DNA from: Sulfurimicrobium sp963779055
GTDB taxonomy: Bacteria; Pseudomonadota; Gammaproteobacteria; Burkholderiales; Sulfuricellaceae
Direction: 5' to 3'
DNA length: 64,000 bases
NCBI GenBank assembly: GCA_963779055.1
Contig: CAVZWN010000004.1
Coordinates: 62,001 to 126,000 of the forward strand
Made by a program: the position numbers and the translations under genes. The notes below the pieces were generated by a model. It worked only from the letters and a program-made list of their open reading frames with translations, did not search any database and had not been told where the DNA came from. This document shows, piece by piece, positions 37,277 to 47,389 of this stretch. The number at the start of each line of letters is the position of its first letter. Position 1 is the stretch's first letter.

Positions 37277-38059
37277 CTACAGATGGTCCTCCGTCTGCTC
37301 GATAATGCCGATCAGGAACATGACTTCGCGGAAAGCATCTTCATTAAAGCCGGAACGCTCCCCGCTCCGGTTATCCTTCATCAGGGATTGCAGATAGCCC
37401 AGACTGGAAGACGTCCCCCAGTAATCCGAAATCTTGTCCAGCAGGTGCGGAAAATGTTCCAGGCCATGGCGCCCTTCTGCCTGCAGCGTACTATCCTCCC
37501 ACGAAGGCAAGGCCACATTGAAACGCACCCGGATATCTTTCGCCAGCTTCTCGAAACTGGCCCTGTCTCCCCGCACATGATAGATATCCAGCAGCTTGAA
37601 CCATATCCGGGGATCACACTCTTCGTTTACCTCAATACGGGACAGAAGCATGCTGACCGCCACTTCATGGCGCCCCAGCAGGAGAAACAGGTCGACCTGC
37701 TCGGCGATATTGGACAATTCTTCCACCGTCACTGTGGTGTCTTCATCCAGCGAGGTCAGATATTCCGAGAAATTTTCATCTTGCGCGCCTTTCCCAGAAT
37801 CGGCTTTCTCCGAACTTCGCACAGGCTTTATGGCTACAGCTTTGGGAACTGCAGTTGACACGTATTCAGCGCGATGATGAGGGCGTTTTTCCAGCAGAAA
37901 TAAAATGAATGCCCAGCCAAGTGCGCCAATCAGCATCCAGATCAGACTGTTCAAATCAAAATACAAACCGGAAAAATCATCAGCGTAAGCCAGCGTATTT
38001 GTGGCGAAAAACCATGCCACAACGCGAAGTACAAATGAAAGGAGTGCAGCAGGAGGCAT
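37277..38059 (-). CDS. FimV-like membrane protein with TPR-like C-terminus
   Basis: 260 aa. The N-terminal part has a probable signal or membrane segment (about 1-27) and a second helix (about 38-56). The middle is acidic (YLTSLDEDTTVTVEELSNIAEQVDLFLLLGRHEVAV), then a helical region with TPR-like character (WFKLLDIYHVRGDRASFEKLAKDI). This domain resembles the C-terminal region of FimV/TspA-type pilus assembly proteins, where it supports type IV pilus assembly. It lies next to GspE/PilB and PilU-like ATPases on the same strand, which agrees with a pilus role. Much shorter than FimV, with no LysM domain. Assignment is by resemblance only. Confidence 0.55.
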   Translation of the reverse strand: MPPAALLSFVLRVVAWFFATNTLAYADDFSGLYFDLNSLIWMLIGALGWAFILFLLEKRPHHRAEYVSTAVPKAVAIKPVRSSEKADSGKGAQDENFSEYLTSLDEDTTVTVEELSNIAEQVDLFLLLGRHEVAVSMLLSRIEVNEECDPRIWFKLLDIYHVRGDRASFEKLAKDIRVRFNVALPSWEDSTLQAEGRHGLEHFPHLLDKISDYWGTSSSLGYLQSLMKDNRSGERSGFNEDAFREVMFLIGIIEQTEDHL

Positions 38060-38208
38060 GAATCAGGAAAGGATCGTTATCAATTCTGCAATTTTAACCT
38101 AAATAAAAGGATATGCAGACCCTGATTTGGTGTCCGCAGACACCGGCCTGGTCTGAACAATGCCCGCCTCTGCCAAATATTGGAACAACCCCGTCCTGCA
38201 TAGAGGGG

Positions 38209-39991
38209 TCACAGCACTTCCAGGCAGACCCGGTAAACCTCGGCCAGCGAGGTATCCCCGCTACGCGCCAATTCAAGAGCATTGGCGGTCAGGGTGACCA
38301 TCCCTTCCTGGATTGCCAGCCTGCGCAATTCGTTTCCAGAAATACCGGGTGCGAGATGGTGCCGGACATTCTCATTGACCGCCAGCAGTTCATAGGCCGC
38401 AAGGCGGCCATGATAGCCAGTGCGATTGCATCGTTCGCAGCCCTCCCCCCGGTAAAACACTTCGCCATCGGGCACACCCAGGCTGGTGCGAACAAAAGGA
38501 TCGATATTTTCTTCAACCACGCAATGCGTGCAATTGCGGCGCACCAGACGCTGTGCAATGACGCCGATGACGGCAGACTTGAGCAGATAGGGCTCGACGC
38601 CCATCTCGATCAGACGGGTGATGGCACCCGGCGCATCGTTGGTATGCAGGGTCGAGAGCACAAGATGACCGGTCAGCGCGCTTTCCACGGCAATCTTGGC
38701 GGTTTCCTCATCGCGAATCTCGCCAATCATGATCACATCCGGGTCGTGACGCAAAATATGCCGCAGCGCCTGGGGAAACCCGAAATGAATCTGCGGCAGG
38801 ATACGAATCTGGCGCATACCCTTCAAATTCGTATTCCACCGGATCTTCGACCGTAACAATGTTAAGGCTGTGCTTCGCCACTTCGCGCATGGCGGCATAC
38901 AGGGTCGTGGTTTTGCCCGAGCCGGTCGGCCCGGTTACCAGAATGATGCCGAAACTCTTGTTGATCAGATGGGTGAAAAGCGTTTCATCACGCTCGCTGA
39001 AGCCGATATCCTTGACCGAACGCAGCCCCTCGCCCTTGTTGAGCAGGCGGATCACGACACTCTCGCCGAACTGGCAGGGGATGGTGGAAATGCGCATGTC
39101 CACGATGTTCTTGCCATCCAGCATGCGCGAGCTGCCGTCCTGGGGCAGGCGATGCTCGGCAATATTGAGCCGGCTGATGATCTTGATGCGGCTCACGATC
39201 GCAGGCAGCAGACCTTTCTGTATCTCGCGTTTCAGGATCAGCGTGCCGTCGATGCGGTAAAGCAGGTCCACCTTCTTGCCGCCGGGCCGGATATGGATAT
39301 CTGAAGCACGCTGGTGAATGGCTGCCAGAATGAGATTATCCACCAGCCGGACCACCGGCGTTTCGTTGGCGAGACGCTCCGCCTCCTTCCAGACCTCCTG
39401 ATCGTCCTCGTAATAAAAATCAGAAAGCTCAAGACGATCCAGTTCACGTTCCTGCTCCTGCAGATCGTAGTACTTGTTGATCGCATTCCTGATTTCGTCG
39501 TGCGGCGCAAAGACCGGTTCGATGGCCCGCTGCGTGGTAAAACTGATGGCATGGATCGCATCGGTATCGAGCAGGTTTTCCATCGCCAGCACCAGCCGCT
39601 CACCATGGAACATCAGGGGAACCACATGATGGTCACGCACCATATCGGGCGTAAGCATGGCGAGCGCCTTGTGATCGAAGTCAAACCCGCTGAGAGCGAC
39701 GATGGGCGCCCCCAGCGAACGAGCGACGGCAAGAAATATCTGGGGAGTGGTAGCCGCGCCTTTCTCTGCCAGAATGGTCCCCAGCTTCTTTTCGGAATGC
39801 CAGTTCTGATAGGTGAGCGCCTCATCCAGCTGGGTCTGGGTAATGATTTTTTCCTGCACCAGCAGGCTGCCCAGGGAAGCATGACGAAATGGCTGCCGCC
39901 CCTCGAGCATGGATTCCAGCTCGCTGGAATTTAGGACAATCGGGTGACGCCGGGTTTCAATACTTTCTGCCTCTTGCATAAACGATGCCAC
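38209..39991 (-). pseudogene. GspE/PilB-family secretion or pilus ATPase, frameshifted
   Basis: A motor ATPase for type IV pilus extension or type II secretion. An N-terminal MshE-N-type domain (about 35-160, LGSLLVQEKIITQTQLDEAL) precedes the ATPase core, with Walker A GPTGSGKTTT, the Asp box VEDPVEYEFEG, and a zinc-binding Cys pair set CTHC...CERC near the C-terminus. Frame continuity breaks right after VEYEFEG, where GGG T ATG at about 38825 carries one extra T; without it the protein reads EGMRQIRILPQIHFGF and totals about 593 aa. As written the first part ends before the Walker B region, so the protein would be inactive. It lies between the FimV-like gene and pilU. PilB versus GspE is not resolved. 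Confidence 0.86.
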
Positions 39992-40006
39992 CCTCGGGAA
40001 ACCCTT

Positions 40007-41221
40007 TTAGCGTTTCGCCCCTCCCGGAGCAGAGGCGCCAAGTTGTTCCAGGAATTCAGGGTTGATGGTAAATCCTTCCAGGCTTTCCCCTACGCTTTCC
40101 TGCGCCTGAAGATCAACCTGGGTATTGCCGCGCACGCCACCCTTGCCTTTTTCCTGAGAAACATTGCTGATCAGCCATTCCATGTCTGTACGCGAATCAG
40201 CGTTGGCGAGGGCTTCCTCGCGAGTGATCCTGCCAGTGGCGTAAAGATCCAGCAGGGAGCGTTCGAAAGTCCTGGAACCCGCATTCAGGCTCTGTTCGAT
40301 CGCATCCTTGAGTTTGTCCACCTCGCCCTTCTGGATCAGTTCGGAAACATAGAAGGTATTGAGCAGGACCTCCACCGCGGCCACCCGCCTGCCGTCCACA
40401 CCCTTGACCAGGCGCTGCGAAACAATCCCCTTCAGGGTCATGGAAAGATCGAGCAGGAGAGACTCGCGCTCATCTTCCGGGAAAAAGCTCACGATACGGT
40501 TGATGGCGTGATACGCATTGTTTGCGTGCAGGGTACCAAGACATAAATGGCCGGTCTGGGTAATGATCAGTGCCTGTTTCATGGTGGCGGTATCGCGGAT
40601 CTCGCCGATCAGCAGGACGTCGGGTGCTTCGCGCAGAGAATTGACCAGGGCGGAAGCATAGGTTTCGGTATCGATCCCGATTTCACGCTGGTTCACCAGC
40701 GACTTGTTGTGCTTGTGAACAAACTCGATCGGATCCTCGATGGTAAGGATATGCCCCGTCTTGTTGGCATTGCGATGATCGATCATGGAGGCAAGCGTGG
40801 TGGACTTTCCCGAACCGGTCGCGCCCACCACCAGGATGAGGCCGCGTTTTTCCAGCACCAGATCTTTTAGCACCGGCGGCAAACCACTTTTTTCCAGTGA
40901 GGGAATTTTGCTGGTGATGTAGCGGGCCACCATGGCCACGCTGCCGCGCTGGCGAAATACGTTGATGCGGAAGCGCCCGGCATCAGCGACCGAAAGCCCG
41001 AAATTCAGTTCGGAATGCGCCTCGAAAGTCTGGATCTGCGCTTCAGTCATCAGGCCGAAAATCGCTTTCTTGACCATGGCCACATCCAGCACCTGGGCAT
41101 TGATAGCGCGCAACTCCCCTTCCATCTTGATATATACCGGAGCACCAGCAGAAATGAACAGGTCAGATGCCTGTTTCTCCGCCATGAATTTGAAAATCGG
41201 GGAAAGATCCACTGATATCAC
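40007..41221 (-). CDS. pilU: PilT/PilU-family pilus retraction ATPase
   Basis: 404 aa. Walker A GATGSGKSTT is at about 133-142, with Asp box TIEDPIEFVH and Walker B VLLIGEIRD, and the His-box stretch TGHLCLGTLHANNAYHAINR. The N-terminal sequence FMAEKQASDLFISAGAPVYIKMEGEL resembles PilU more than PilT, and the C-terminal tail beyond ~350 is longer than PilT. It powers type IV pilus retraction with PilT. It starts directly after the stop of the unknown gene 41222-42049, so the two are likely one operon. No pilT paralogue is seen in the window. Confidence 0.85.
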   Translation of the reverse strand: MISVDLSPIFKFMAEKQASDLFISAGAPVYIKMEGELRAINAQVLDVAMVKKAIFGLMTEAQIQTFEAHSELNFGLSVADAGRFRINVFRQRGSVAMVARYITSKIPSLEKSGLPPVLKDLVLEKRGLILVVGATGSGKSTTLASMIDHRNANKTGHILTIEDPIEFVHKHNKSLVNQREIGIDTETYASALVNSLREAPDVLLIGEIRDTATMKQALIITQTGHLCLGTLHANNAYHAINRIVSFFPEDERESLLLDLSMTLKGIVSQRLVKGVDGRRVAAVEVLLNTFYVSELIQKGEVDKLKDAIEQSLNAGSRTFERSLLDLYATGRITREEALANADSRTDMEWLISNVSQEKGKGGVRGNTQVDLQAQESVGESLEGFTINPEFLEQLGASAPGGAKR

Positions 41222-42049
41222 CTATTCTTTGGAAAGCAGGGATTTAAGCGAGCTGAACAAACCTTTCTTGCGCTCTTTTTGTGCGCCGTCTGCTTCTGCA
41301 TCCAGCCTGGCAGCCTGTGCGGAGTCAAGCTTGGCGTAAGCCGGCTCTGTGCCCATGCGCCGGGCAACCACCTTCTGTTTGAGCGCTTGCTGGTGGCGTC
41401 CAAGTTCCATGAAAATACCCGGCTTGCCCACCAGGTACTTGGCGAATTCGTCCAGGAAGCTTTCATCGATTTCGTCTGCATCATAAGAGAACTCGTTGAC
41501 AGTCAGGCCATTGAAATTCTTCAACGAAAGAAAAATCCGGGCCTTCTCGAAATCGGCGGCAAACTTGATATGCACCGGGATTTCATTCACCACATTGAAG
41601 GTTGCGCGGTCCACCATGCCTTTTTCATTCTTGAAATCGGTGCACTGGAACTTGAGATTGGCCTGCCACAGGTATTGACGCTGCATTTCAATCATGGAAG
41701 GAACGTTCTTGTTGATCACGATTTCCTGATCCGTTTTGCAGGCAAAACGCAGGTAGATGATCTTGATAAATTCTTTTTCGTTGACACTGAAGCGGTCGGT
41801 ATTCACCACGAACCGCTCAGGGCGAAAATCGTCTATCGTCCCAAACCCGTCAATGTAGTAATTGCGGGGGGCGGCGGCAATCGTGTTGAGGTGTTTCACC
41901 AGTTCCTGCAAATAGAGCAGGATCATCCTGAGCCTGGACTGTACCAGCAGAAAGCTTTGCGTCACTTCCTGGGCGCGAGCCTGGGTCAGGTTCTGCTCCT
42001 GTTCCTGAAGCGCCTGCGCTTCCTTTTTCAGTTCATCCAGAAAAGCCAT
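41222..42049 (-). CDS. hypothetical protein upstream of the pilU-like gene
   Basis: 275 aa, not recognised. No signal peptide or membrane helix is visible. A helical, probably coiled-coil N-terminus (about 1-60, DELKKEAQALQEQEQNLTQARAQ start) is followed by a mixed alpha/beta middle rich in aromatic residues, and a charged tail with Lys-rich end (ERKKGLFSSLKSLLSKE). The stop abuts the PilU start codon, so the genes are probably translated from the same mRNA. A cytoplasmic partner or regulator of the retraction ATPase is a reasonable hypothesis from position only. Confidence 0.7.
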   Translation of the reverse strand: MAFLDELKKEAQALQEQEQNLTQARAQEVTQSFLLVQSRLRMILLYLQELVKHLNTIAAAPRNYYIDGFGTIDDFRPERFVVNTDRFSVNEKEFIKIIYLRFACKTDQEIVINKNVPSMIEMQRQYLWQANLKFQCTDFKNEKGMVDRATFNVVNEIPVHIKFAADFEKARIFLSLKNFNGLTVNEFSYDADEIDESFLDEFAKYLVGKPGIFMELGRHQQALKQKVVARRMGTEPAYAKLDSAQAARLDAEADGAQKERKKGLFSSLKSLLSKE

Positions 42050-42163
42050 ATTTACCGCCTCGATAGTGCCAAACCCGGTTAATTGTATGCCAAAAAACGG
42101 GAAGGGTTAACTGGCGTTATCAAGTATAATTCTTCGCTAATATTCCCTTTTCATGAACTCCTG

Positions 42164-43969
42164 ATGCGTCCCACCCATTCCGGCACGAATCCCCGGCAAA
42201 ATCGCAATGACTGGAAGACCATCCGGACCCTGCTGCCCTACCTGTGGGAATTCAAGGGCCGGGTCATTTTTGCGGTTTTATTGCTGATTATTGCCAAGAT
42301 TGCCAATGTGGCCGTGCCACTGGTGCTCAAGGACATTGTCGACGCCCTCGACCAGCCGCGCGCCATGCTGGCCCTGCCGGTCTTCCTGCTGGTGACTTAT
42401 GGGGCGCTACGCTTCATGTCCACGCTGTTTGGCGAACTGCGCGATGCGGTATTTGCCAAGGTCGCCCAGCGCTCCATCCGGCGCGTGGCGCTCAGGGTTT
42501 TCCGCCACCTGCATGAACTGGCGCTGCGCTTTCACCTGGAGCGGCAGACCGGCGGCATTTCGCGCGACATCGAACGCGGCACCCGCGGCATCGGTTTCCT
42601 GCTCAACTTCATGCTCTTCAACATTCTGCCCACGCTGGTGGAAATCGTTCTGGTGGCGGTGATCCTGCTGGCTAAATACGATATCTGGTTCGCCGTCATC
42701 GTCTTTACCACCCTGGCAATCTACATCGCCTTTACCCTGATCATCACCGAATGGCGCATGGTGTTCCGCCGCACCATGAACGACATGGATTCCAAGGCCA
42801 ACACCCGCGCCATCGACAGCCTGCTGAACTACGAAACCGTTAAATATTTCAGCAACGAGGAATTCGAAACCCGGCGCTACGACGAGAGCCTGCAGGTGTG
42901 GGAACAAGCCGCGATCCGCAACACGACCTCGCTCGCCACCCTCAACGCCGGACAGAGCCTCATCATCGCTATCGGCGTCACCGCGCTGATGCTGCTGGCC
43001 GGTCAGGGGGTGGTGGATGGCACCATGACGCTGGGCGACCTGGTGCTGGTCAATGCCTACATGATCCAGATCTACATCCCCCTACATTTCCTCGGCTTCG
43101 TCTATCGCGAGATCAAGCATTCCCTTGCTGACATGGAAAAGATGTTCACCTTGGTGGAACAACATGCCGAGGTGCAGGACCAACCCGGCGCACCGGACCT
43201 GAAACTGGAACAGGGCGCCATCCGTTTCGAGGAAGTGCAATTCCATTACGACGAAAAACGCCCTATCCTGCATGGCATCAGCTTCGAAGTGCCCGCAGGG
43301 CAGACCGTGGCCGTAGCCGGTGCTTCCGGCGCGGGCAAATCCACTTTGTCCCGCCTGCTATTCCGCTTTTACGATGTGACTGCCGGGCGCATCCTGATCG
43401 ACGGCCAGGATATCCGTACCGTGACGCAAAAATCCCTGCGCCAGGCCATCGGTATCGTGCCGCAGGATACCGTGCTGTTCAACGATAGCATTTACTACAA
43501 CATTGCCTATGGCCGCCCGGATGCTTCGCGCGAGGATGTCATCCAGGCCGCGCGCCATGCGCATATCCACGAATTCATCGAATCCTTGCCGGACCAATAC
43601 GAATCACTGGTGGGCGAACGCGGGCTGAAACTCTCCGGCGGAGAAAAACAGCGCGTCGCCATCGCCCGTGCCATCCTCAAAAACCCGCGCATCCTGATTT
43701 TCGACGAAGCCACCTCGGCGCTCGATTCCAAATCGGAAAAAGCCATCCAGGCTGAGCTGAAGCAGATCGCCCGGAACCGCACCACGCTGGTGATCGCCCA
43801 CCGTCTTTCCACCATCGTCGAAGCCGACCAGATCCTGGTCATGGACCAGGGCCGCATCGTCGAGCGCGGCACCCACCATGAACTTCTGGCGCTGAACGGT
43901 GCCTACGCCCACATGTGGGCGCTGCAGCAGCAGGAAGAGTCCGAACAATCCCCCAACGCCATAAAATAA
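42164..43969 (+). CDS. Atm1/ABCB7-type ABC exporter
   Basis: 601 aa half-transporter: six-helix membrane domain (about 35-320) and an ATPase domain (about 360-590) with Walker A GASGAGKST, signature SGGEKQRVAIARAI, Walker B ILIFDEAT and switch His HRLST. It resembles ATM1-like exporters of glutathione-linked metals or persulfide compounds. The start at 42164 (MRPTHSGTN) avoids a less likely upstream extension; a TATAAT at 42125-42130 could be its -10 element. Followed after 9 bp by a thioredoxin gene, which fits a thiol or metal-conjugate context. Substrate not determinable. Confidence 0.85.
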   Translation: MRPTHSGTNPRQNRNDWKTIRTLLPYLWEFKGRVIFAVLLLIIAKIANVAVPLVLKDIVDALDQPRAMLALPVFLLVTYGALRFMSTLFGELRDAVFAKVAQRSIRRVALRVFRHLHELALRFHLERQTGGISRDIERGTRGIGFLLNFMLFNILPTLVEIVLVAVILLAKYDIWFAVIVFTTLAIYIAFTLIITEWRMVFRRTMNDMDSKANTRAIDSLLNYETVKYFSNEEFETRRYDESLQVWEQAAIRNTTSLATLNAGQSLIIAIGVTALMLLAGQGVVDGTMTLGDLVLVNAYMIQIYIPLHFLGFVYREIKHSLADMEKMFTLVEQHAEVQDQPGAPDLKLEQGAIRFEEVQFHYDEKRPILHGISFEVPAGQTVAVAGASGAGKSTLSRLLFRFYDVTAGRILIDGQDIRTVTQKSLRQAIGIVPQDTVLFNDSIYYNIAYGRPDASREDVIQAARHAHIHEFIESLPDQYESLVGERGLKLSGGEKQRVAIARAILKNPRILIFDEATSALDSKSEKAIQAELKQIARNRTTLVIAHRLSTIVEADQILVMDQGRIVERGTHHELLALNGAYAHMWALQQQEESEQSPNAIK

Positions 43970-43978
43970 GGAGACACC

Positions 43979-44353
43979 ATGGCCACAGTAGACCTGAACA
44001 AAGAAAATTTTTCCGACGTCATCACCGGCAACGACGTGGTCGTGGTGGATTTCTGGGCGCCGTGGTGCGGCCCGTGCAAGTCCTTTGCCCCGGCTTATGA
44101 AGCGGTTTCAGAAAAAATCCCCGGCGTGGTATTTGCCAAGGTCAACACCGAAGTGGAACAGGAAATGGCACACCATTTCCAGATTCGCTCCATTCCCACC
44201 CTGATGATCTTCCGTGAACAGATCATCATCTTCTCGGAGCCAGGCGCCTTGCCCGGCCCCGCGCTGGAAGACATCATCACTCAGGTCCAGGCACTGGACA
44301 TGGCTGAAGTGCACAAACAGATCGCCGCAGAAAACGCCAGTCAGTCAGAGTAA
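43979..44353 (+). CDS. thioredoxin-family protein (CGPC)
   Basis: 124 aa. Active site Cys30-Gly-Pro-Cys33 (FWAPWCGPCKSF) and cis-Pro (IRSIPTLMIF) as in classical thioredoxin, with a longer C-terminal helix (about 105-124). No signal peptide, so cytosolic. It starts 9 bp after the Atm1-like gene with AGGAGA before the ATG, and so is likely co-transcribed. A disulfide reductase serving the exported thiol compound is possible but unproven. Confidence 0.9.
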   Translation: MATVDLNKENFSDVITGNDVVVVDFWAPWCGPCKSFAPAYEAVSEKIPGVVFAKVNTEVEQEMAHHFQIRSIPTLMIFREQIIIFSEPGALPGPALEDIITQVQALDMAEVHKQIAAENASQSE

Positions 44354-44375
44354 GCCCCGGCAATAAAGCCGCTGG

Positions 44376-44792
44376 CTACTCGCTCACGGCACCACGCCCA
44401 CGCTTGATTTCGCCGCGCTGTTTTTTGGCTGTCAGGCGGCGTTTTTTCGATGCCAGCGTGGGCCGGGTAGCGACGCGCGGTTTGGGCTTCTCGGTAGCGC
44501 GGCGAATCAGTTCCACCAGCCGGCCAATCGCATCCTCGCGGTTGCGCTCCTGAGAACGGAAGCGTTTCGCCTCGATCACCAGTTCGCCCTCGGTCGTCAG
44601 GCGGCTGCCCGCAAGGCGCATCAGCCGTGCGCGTACCTCCTCGGGCAGATTGGCCGAACGGGCCACGTCGAAACGCAACTGTACCGCCGTCGCCACTTTG
44701 TTGACATTCTGCCCGCCCGGCCCGGAAGCACGGATAAATTGCAGTACAATTTCGCGCTCATCAATCGCGAGCTGTGGTGTAATTCGGATCAT
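44376..44792 (-). CDS. arfB: ribosome-rescue peptidyl-tRNA hydrolase ArfB
   Basis: 138-residue alternative ribosome-rescue factor. The catalytic Gly26-Gly27-Gln28 (GPGGQNVNK) is near the N-terminus and a basic tail (KKRRLTAKKQRGEIKRGRG, about 113-133) enters the mRNA channel. It frees stalled ribosomes by hydrolysing peptidyl-tRNA. It is transcribed convergently with the thioredoxin gene; no terminator is obvious. Length and features match the YaeJ group rather than RF2. Confidence 0.93.
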   Translation of the reverse strand: MIRITPQLAIDEREIVLQFIRASGPGGQNVNKVATAVQLRFDVARSANLPEEVRARLMRLAGSRLTTEGELVIEAKRFRSQERNREDAIGRLVELIRRATEKPKPRVATRPTLASKKRRLTAKKQRGEIKRGRGAVSE

Positions 44793-44870
44793 GACTGGAG
44801 TTTAGCCTTTCCAGCCAAAGCCGCAGCGATCCTGAAATAAATTTTTACACTTCATTTTGGAGAGAGAACC

Positions 44871-45440
44871 ATGAAACTGCTTCGCCTTTTCACCCTGATC
44901 TTCGGCCTGGCCCTGAGCATCGGCGCACATGCTGCCAACCCAATGGTGGAAATGAAGACCAACCTCGGCAGCTTTACTCTGGAACTGTATCCGGACAAGT
45001 CTCCCAAAACCGTCGAAAACTTCCTTAGATATGTGAAAGGCGGCTTATACAAGGGCACGGTATTTCATCGTGTGATCGACAACTTCATGATTCAGGGCGG
45101 TGGCTTCGACAAGAACCTGCGCGAGAAAGAGACTTTCTATCCGATCCAGAATGAAGCCACCAACGGTTTGAAAAACGAGATCTACACCATCGCCATGGCA
45201 CGCACCATGGATCCCCACTCCGCCTCGGCGCAATTTTTTATCAATGCCAAGGACAACGCATTTCTTAACCACACTGCCCCCAACGCGCGTGGCTGGGGTT
45301 ATGCCGTGTTCGGCAAGGTCGTGAAAGGCCAGGAAGTGGTGATGAAAATTGCCAAGGTCAAAACCGGCCCGCGCGACCCCATGCCTTCCGATGTGCCGCT
45401 GGAAAACGTGGTGATCGAGGATGTGAAAATATTGCCTTGA
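44871..45440 (+). CDS. ppiA: periplasmic peptidyl-prolyl isomerase, cyclophilin type
   Basis: 189 aa with a clear signal peptide (MKLLRLFTLIFGLALSIGAHAA, cleavage after the AHA motif), then a cyclophilin fold. Conserved active-site stretch FHRVIDNFMIQGGGFD, and SASAQFFINAKDNAFLNH. It catalyses prolyl isomerisation in the periplasm. GAGAGAA precedes the ATG. Downstream lies a 109-bp repeat before the ABC gene. Confidence 0.93.
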   Translation: MKLLRLFTLIFGLALSIGAHAANPMVEMKTNLGSFTLELYPDKSPKTVENFLRYVKGGLYKGTVFHRVIDNFMIQGGGFDKNLREKETFYPIQNEATNGLKNEIYTIAMARTMDPHSASAQFFINAKDNAFLNHTAPNARGWGYAVFGKVVKGQEVVMKIAKVKTGPRDPMPSDVPLENVVIEDVKILP

Positions 45441-45461
45441 ATCTGAAATTCGTAGTTCATT

Positions 45462-45570
45462 AACCGCAAAGTCGCGAAGGCGCAAAGAAATCAGAGCCAG
45501 ACCCTGGGAGCGAGCAGCTTGTTCTTGATAATGGGTAGCCCGCCCTCTGCGCCATTGCGTCTTTGCGGTT
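45462..45570. repeat. inverted-repeat element between ppiA and ABC exporter gene
   Basis: AACCGCAAAG...GGCGCAAAGA at 45462-45488 is inverted at 45546-45570 (CTGCGCC...CTTTGCGGTT), with about 57 bp between. Matching is imperfect. This type of AACCGCAAAGACGCAAAGGCGC motif is a frequent dispersed repeat in betaproteobacterial genomes, from memory. Confidence 0.5.
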
Positions 45571-45592
45571 CAACAGTTTTTCGCAGATTGAA

Positions 45593-47377
45593 ATGACCCC
45601 CGCCACCTACACCTGGCCCTACATCCTCGGCATCGCCCGGGAGCATAAAAAGGAACTGATCGCCGCACACATCATCGCTGTTTTCGCAGCGCTGGCAAGC
45701 GTTCCGATCCCGCTCCTCATGCCACTGCTGGTGGATGAAGTGCTGCTGCACAAACCCGGTGTTATGGTTGGCTGGATCAACGGCCACTTTCCATCCGAAT
45801 GGCACGGCCCCTTGCTTTATGTCAGCGCCGTCCTGGCGCTCACCGTACTGTTGCGGCTGGTTGCCGCGATGCTGGGTGTATGGCAGACGCGCAATTTCAC
45901 CTTGATTGCCAAGGATGTTTCCTACCGCCTGCGCGAGGGCCTGCTGCAACGCCTGAAGCGCATTGCCATGTCGGAGTACGAAACCCTGGGTAGCGGCGCG
46001 GTGGCCTCCCATTTCGTTACTGATCTCAATGCCGTGGACGACTTCATCGGCGCCACGGTCAGCAAGTTCCTGGTAGCGCTGCTTTCCATCGTCGGAACCG
46101 CAGCTATCCTGCTGTGGATGCACTGGCAGCTGGCGCTGTTCATCCTGCTCATGAACCCGGTGGTGATCTACTTCACTACGGTGCTGGGCAAGAAAGTCAA
46201 ATCGCTTAAGAAAAAAGAAAACAGTGCTTTCGAGCTGTTTCAGCAGGCGCTCACCGAAACCCTCGATGCCATCCAGCAGATCCGCGCGGCCAACCGCGAG
46301 GAGCATTACATCAGCCGCGTGCTGGATCGTGCACGAGACATCCGCACCCATGCCGCCGCGTTCTCATGGAAAAGCGATGCCGCCAGCCGCCTGTCTTTTA
46401 TGGTCTTCCTGATCGGCTTTGACGTCTTCCGCGCGATCAGCATGCTGATGGTGGTTTTTTCCAACCTCACGGTCGGCGAAATGATGGCGGTGTTCGGCTA
46501 CCTGTGGTTCATGATGGCCCCTGTGCAGGAAATCCTCGGTATCCAGTACGCTTATTTCGGCGCCAAGGCCGCGCTGGGCCGCCTCAACCGCCTCATGGAA
46601 CTGGAAGAAGAACCGCACTACCCTGCCCTGCAAGACCCTTTCAGCGGCAGACACACCGTCGGCGTGCGTATGGAAAATATCTCCTTCCGCTACGGTGACG
46701 GCCCTCTGGTGCTTAACAACGTCAACCTCGACATCAGACCGGGTGAAAAGATTGCCCTGGTCGGCGCCTCGGGCGGCGGAAAATCCACCCTGGTGCAGGT
46801 CATCCTCGGCCTCTACCCTATTGAGTCCGGCACGCTGTATTTCGATGAAATTCCAGTGACGCAAATCGGCATGGAGGTGGTGCGCCAGCATGTCGCCACC
46901 GTACTGCAGCACCCGTCCATTTTCAACGACACGGTGCGCGCCAATCTCACCATGGGCTGCGACTGCCCGGATACAGAACTATGGCAGGCGCTGGAAGTGG
47001 CGCAACTGAAAGATATGGTGGAACAACTCCCCAAAGGGCTGGACACCATCGTCGGACTTCAGGGGATACGCATCTCCGGTGGTCAGCGCCAGCGCCTCGC
47101 CATCGCCCGCATGATCCTGGCCAAACCCCAGGTGGTTATCCTGGATGAGGCCACCTCAGCGCTGGACGCAGAAACCGAAGCCAGACTTCATGAAGCACTG
47201 CGCGTATTCCTGCAGGACCGCACCACAATCATCGTCGCCCACCGTCTGTCAGCCGTAAAACAGGCCGATCGAATCTACGTCTTCGAGGATGGTCACATCA
47301 TCGAAGAAGGTGCCCACGAGGAACTGCTGAAAGGTGAAGGGCTGTATAGCCGGTTGTATGGCCAGCTACAGCACTGA
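45593..47377 (+). CDS. ABC exporter (half-transporter with fused ATPase)
   Basis: 594 aa, membrane domain (about 15-320, six helices) and ATPase (about 350-590) with Walker A GASGGGKST, signature SGGQRQRLAIARMI, Walker B VVILDEAT, His switch HRLS. It is of the MsbA/multidrug type. A Cys-containing GCDCPDTE stretch in the ATPase helical domain is unusual. The ATG at 45593 is preferred; an upstream in-frame ATG at 45563 lies in the repeat. It appears monocistronic; substrate cannot be inferred from neighbours. Confidence 0.85.
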   Translation: MTPATYTWPYILGIAREHKKELIAAHIIAVFAALASVPIPLLMPLLVDEVLLHKPGVMVGWINGHFPSEWHGPLLYVSAVLALTVLLRLVAAMLGVWQTRNFTLIAKDVSYRLREGLLQRLKRIAMSEYETLGSGAVASHFVTDLNAVDDFIGATVSKFLVALLSIVGTAAILLWMHWQLALFILLMNPVVIYFTTVLGKKVKSLKKKENSAFELFQQALTETLDAIQQIRAANREEHYISRVLDRARDIRTHAAAFSWKSDAASRLSFMVFLIGFDVFRAISMLMVVFSNLTVGEMMAVFGYLWFMMAPVQEILGIQYAYFGAKAALGRLNRLMELEEEPHYPALQDPFSGRHTVGVRMENISFRYGDGPLVLNNVNLDIRPGEKIALVGASGGGKSTLVQVILGLYPIESGTLYFDEIPVTQIGMEVVRQHVATVLQHPSIFNDTVRANLTMGCDCPDTELWQALEVAQLKDMVEQLPKGLDTIVGLQGIRISGGQRQRLAIARMILAKPQVVILDEATSALDAETEARLHEALRVFLQDRTTIIVAHRLSAVKQADRIYVFEDGHIIEEGAHEELLKGEGLYSRLYGQLQH

Positions 47378-47389
47378 AGCAGGCAAAGT

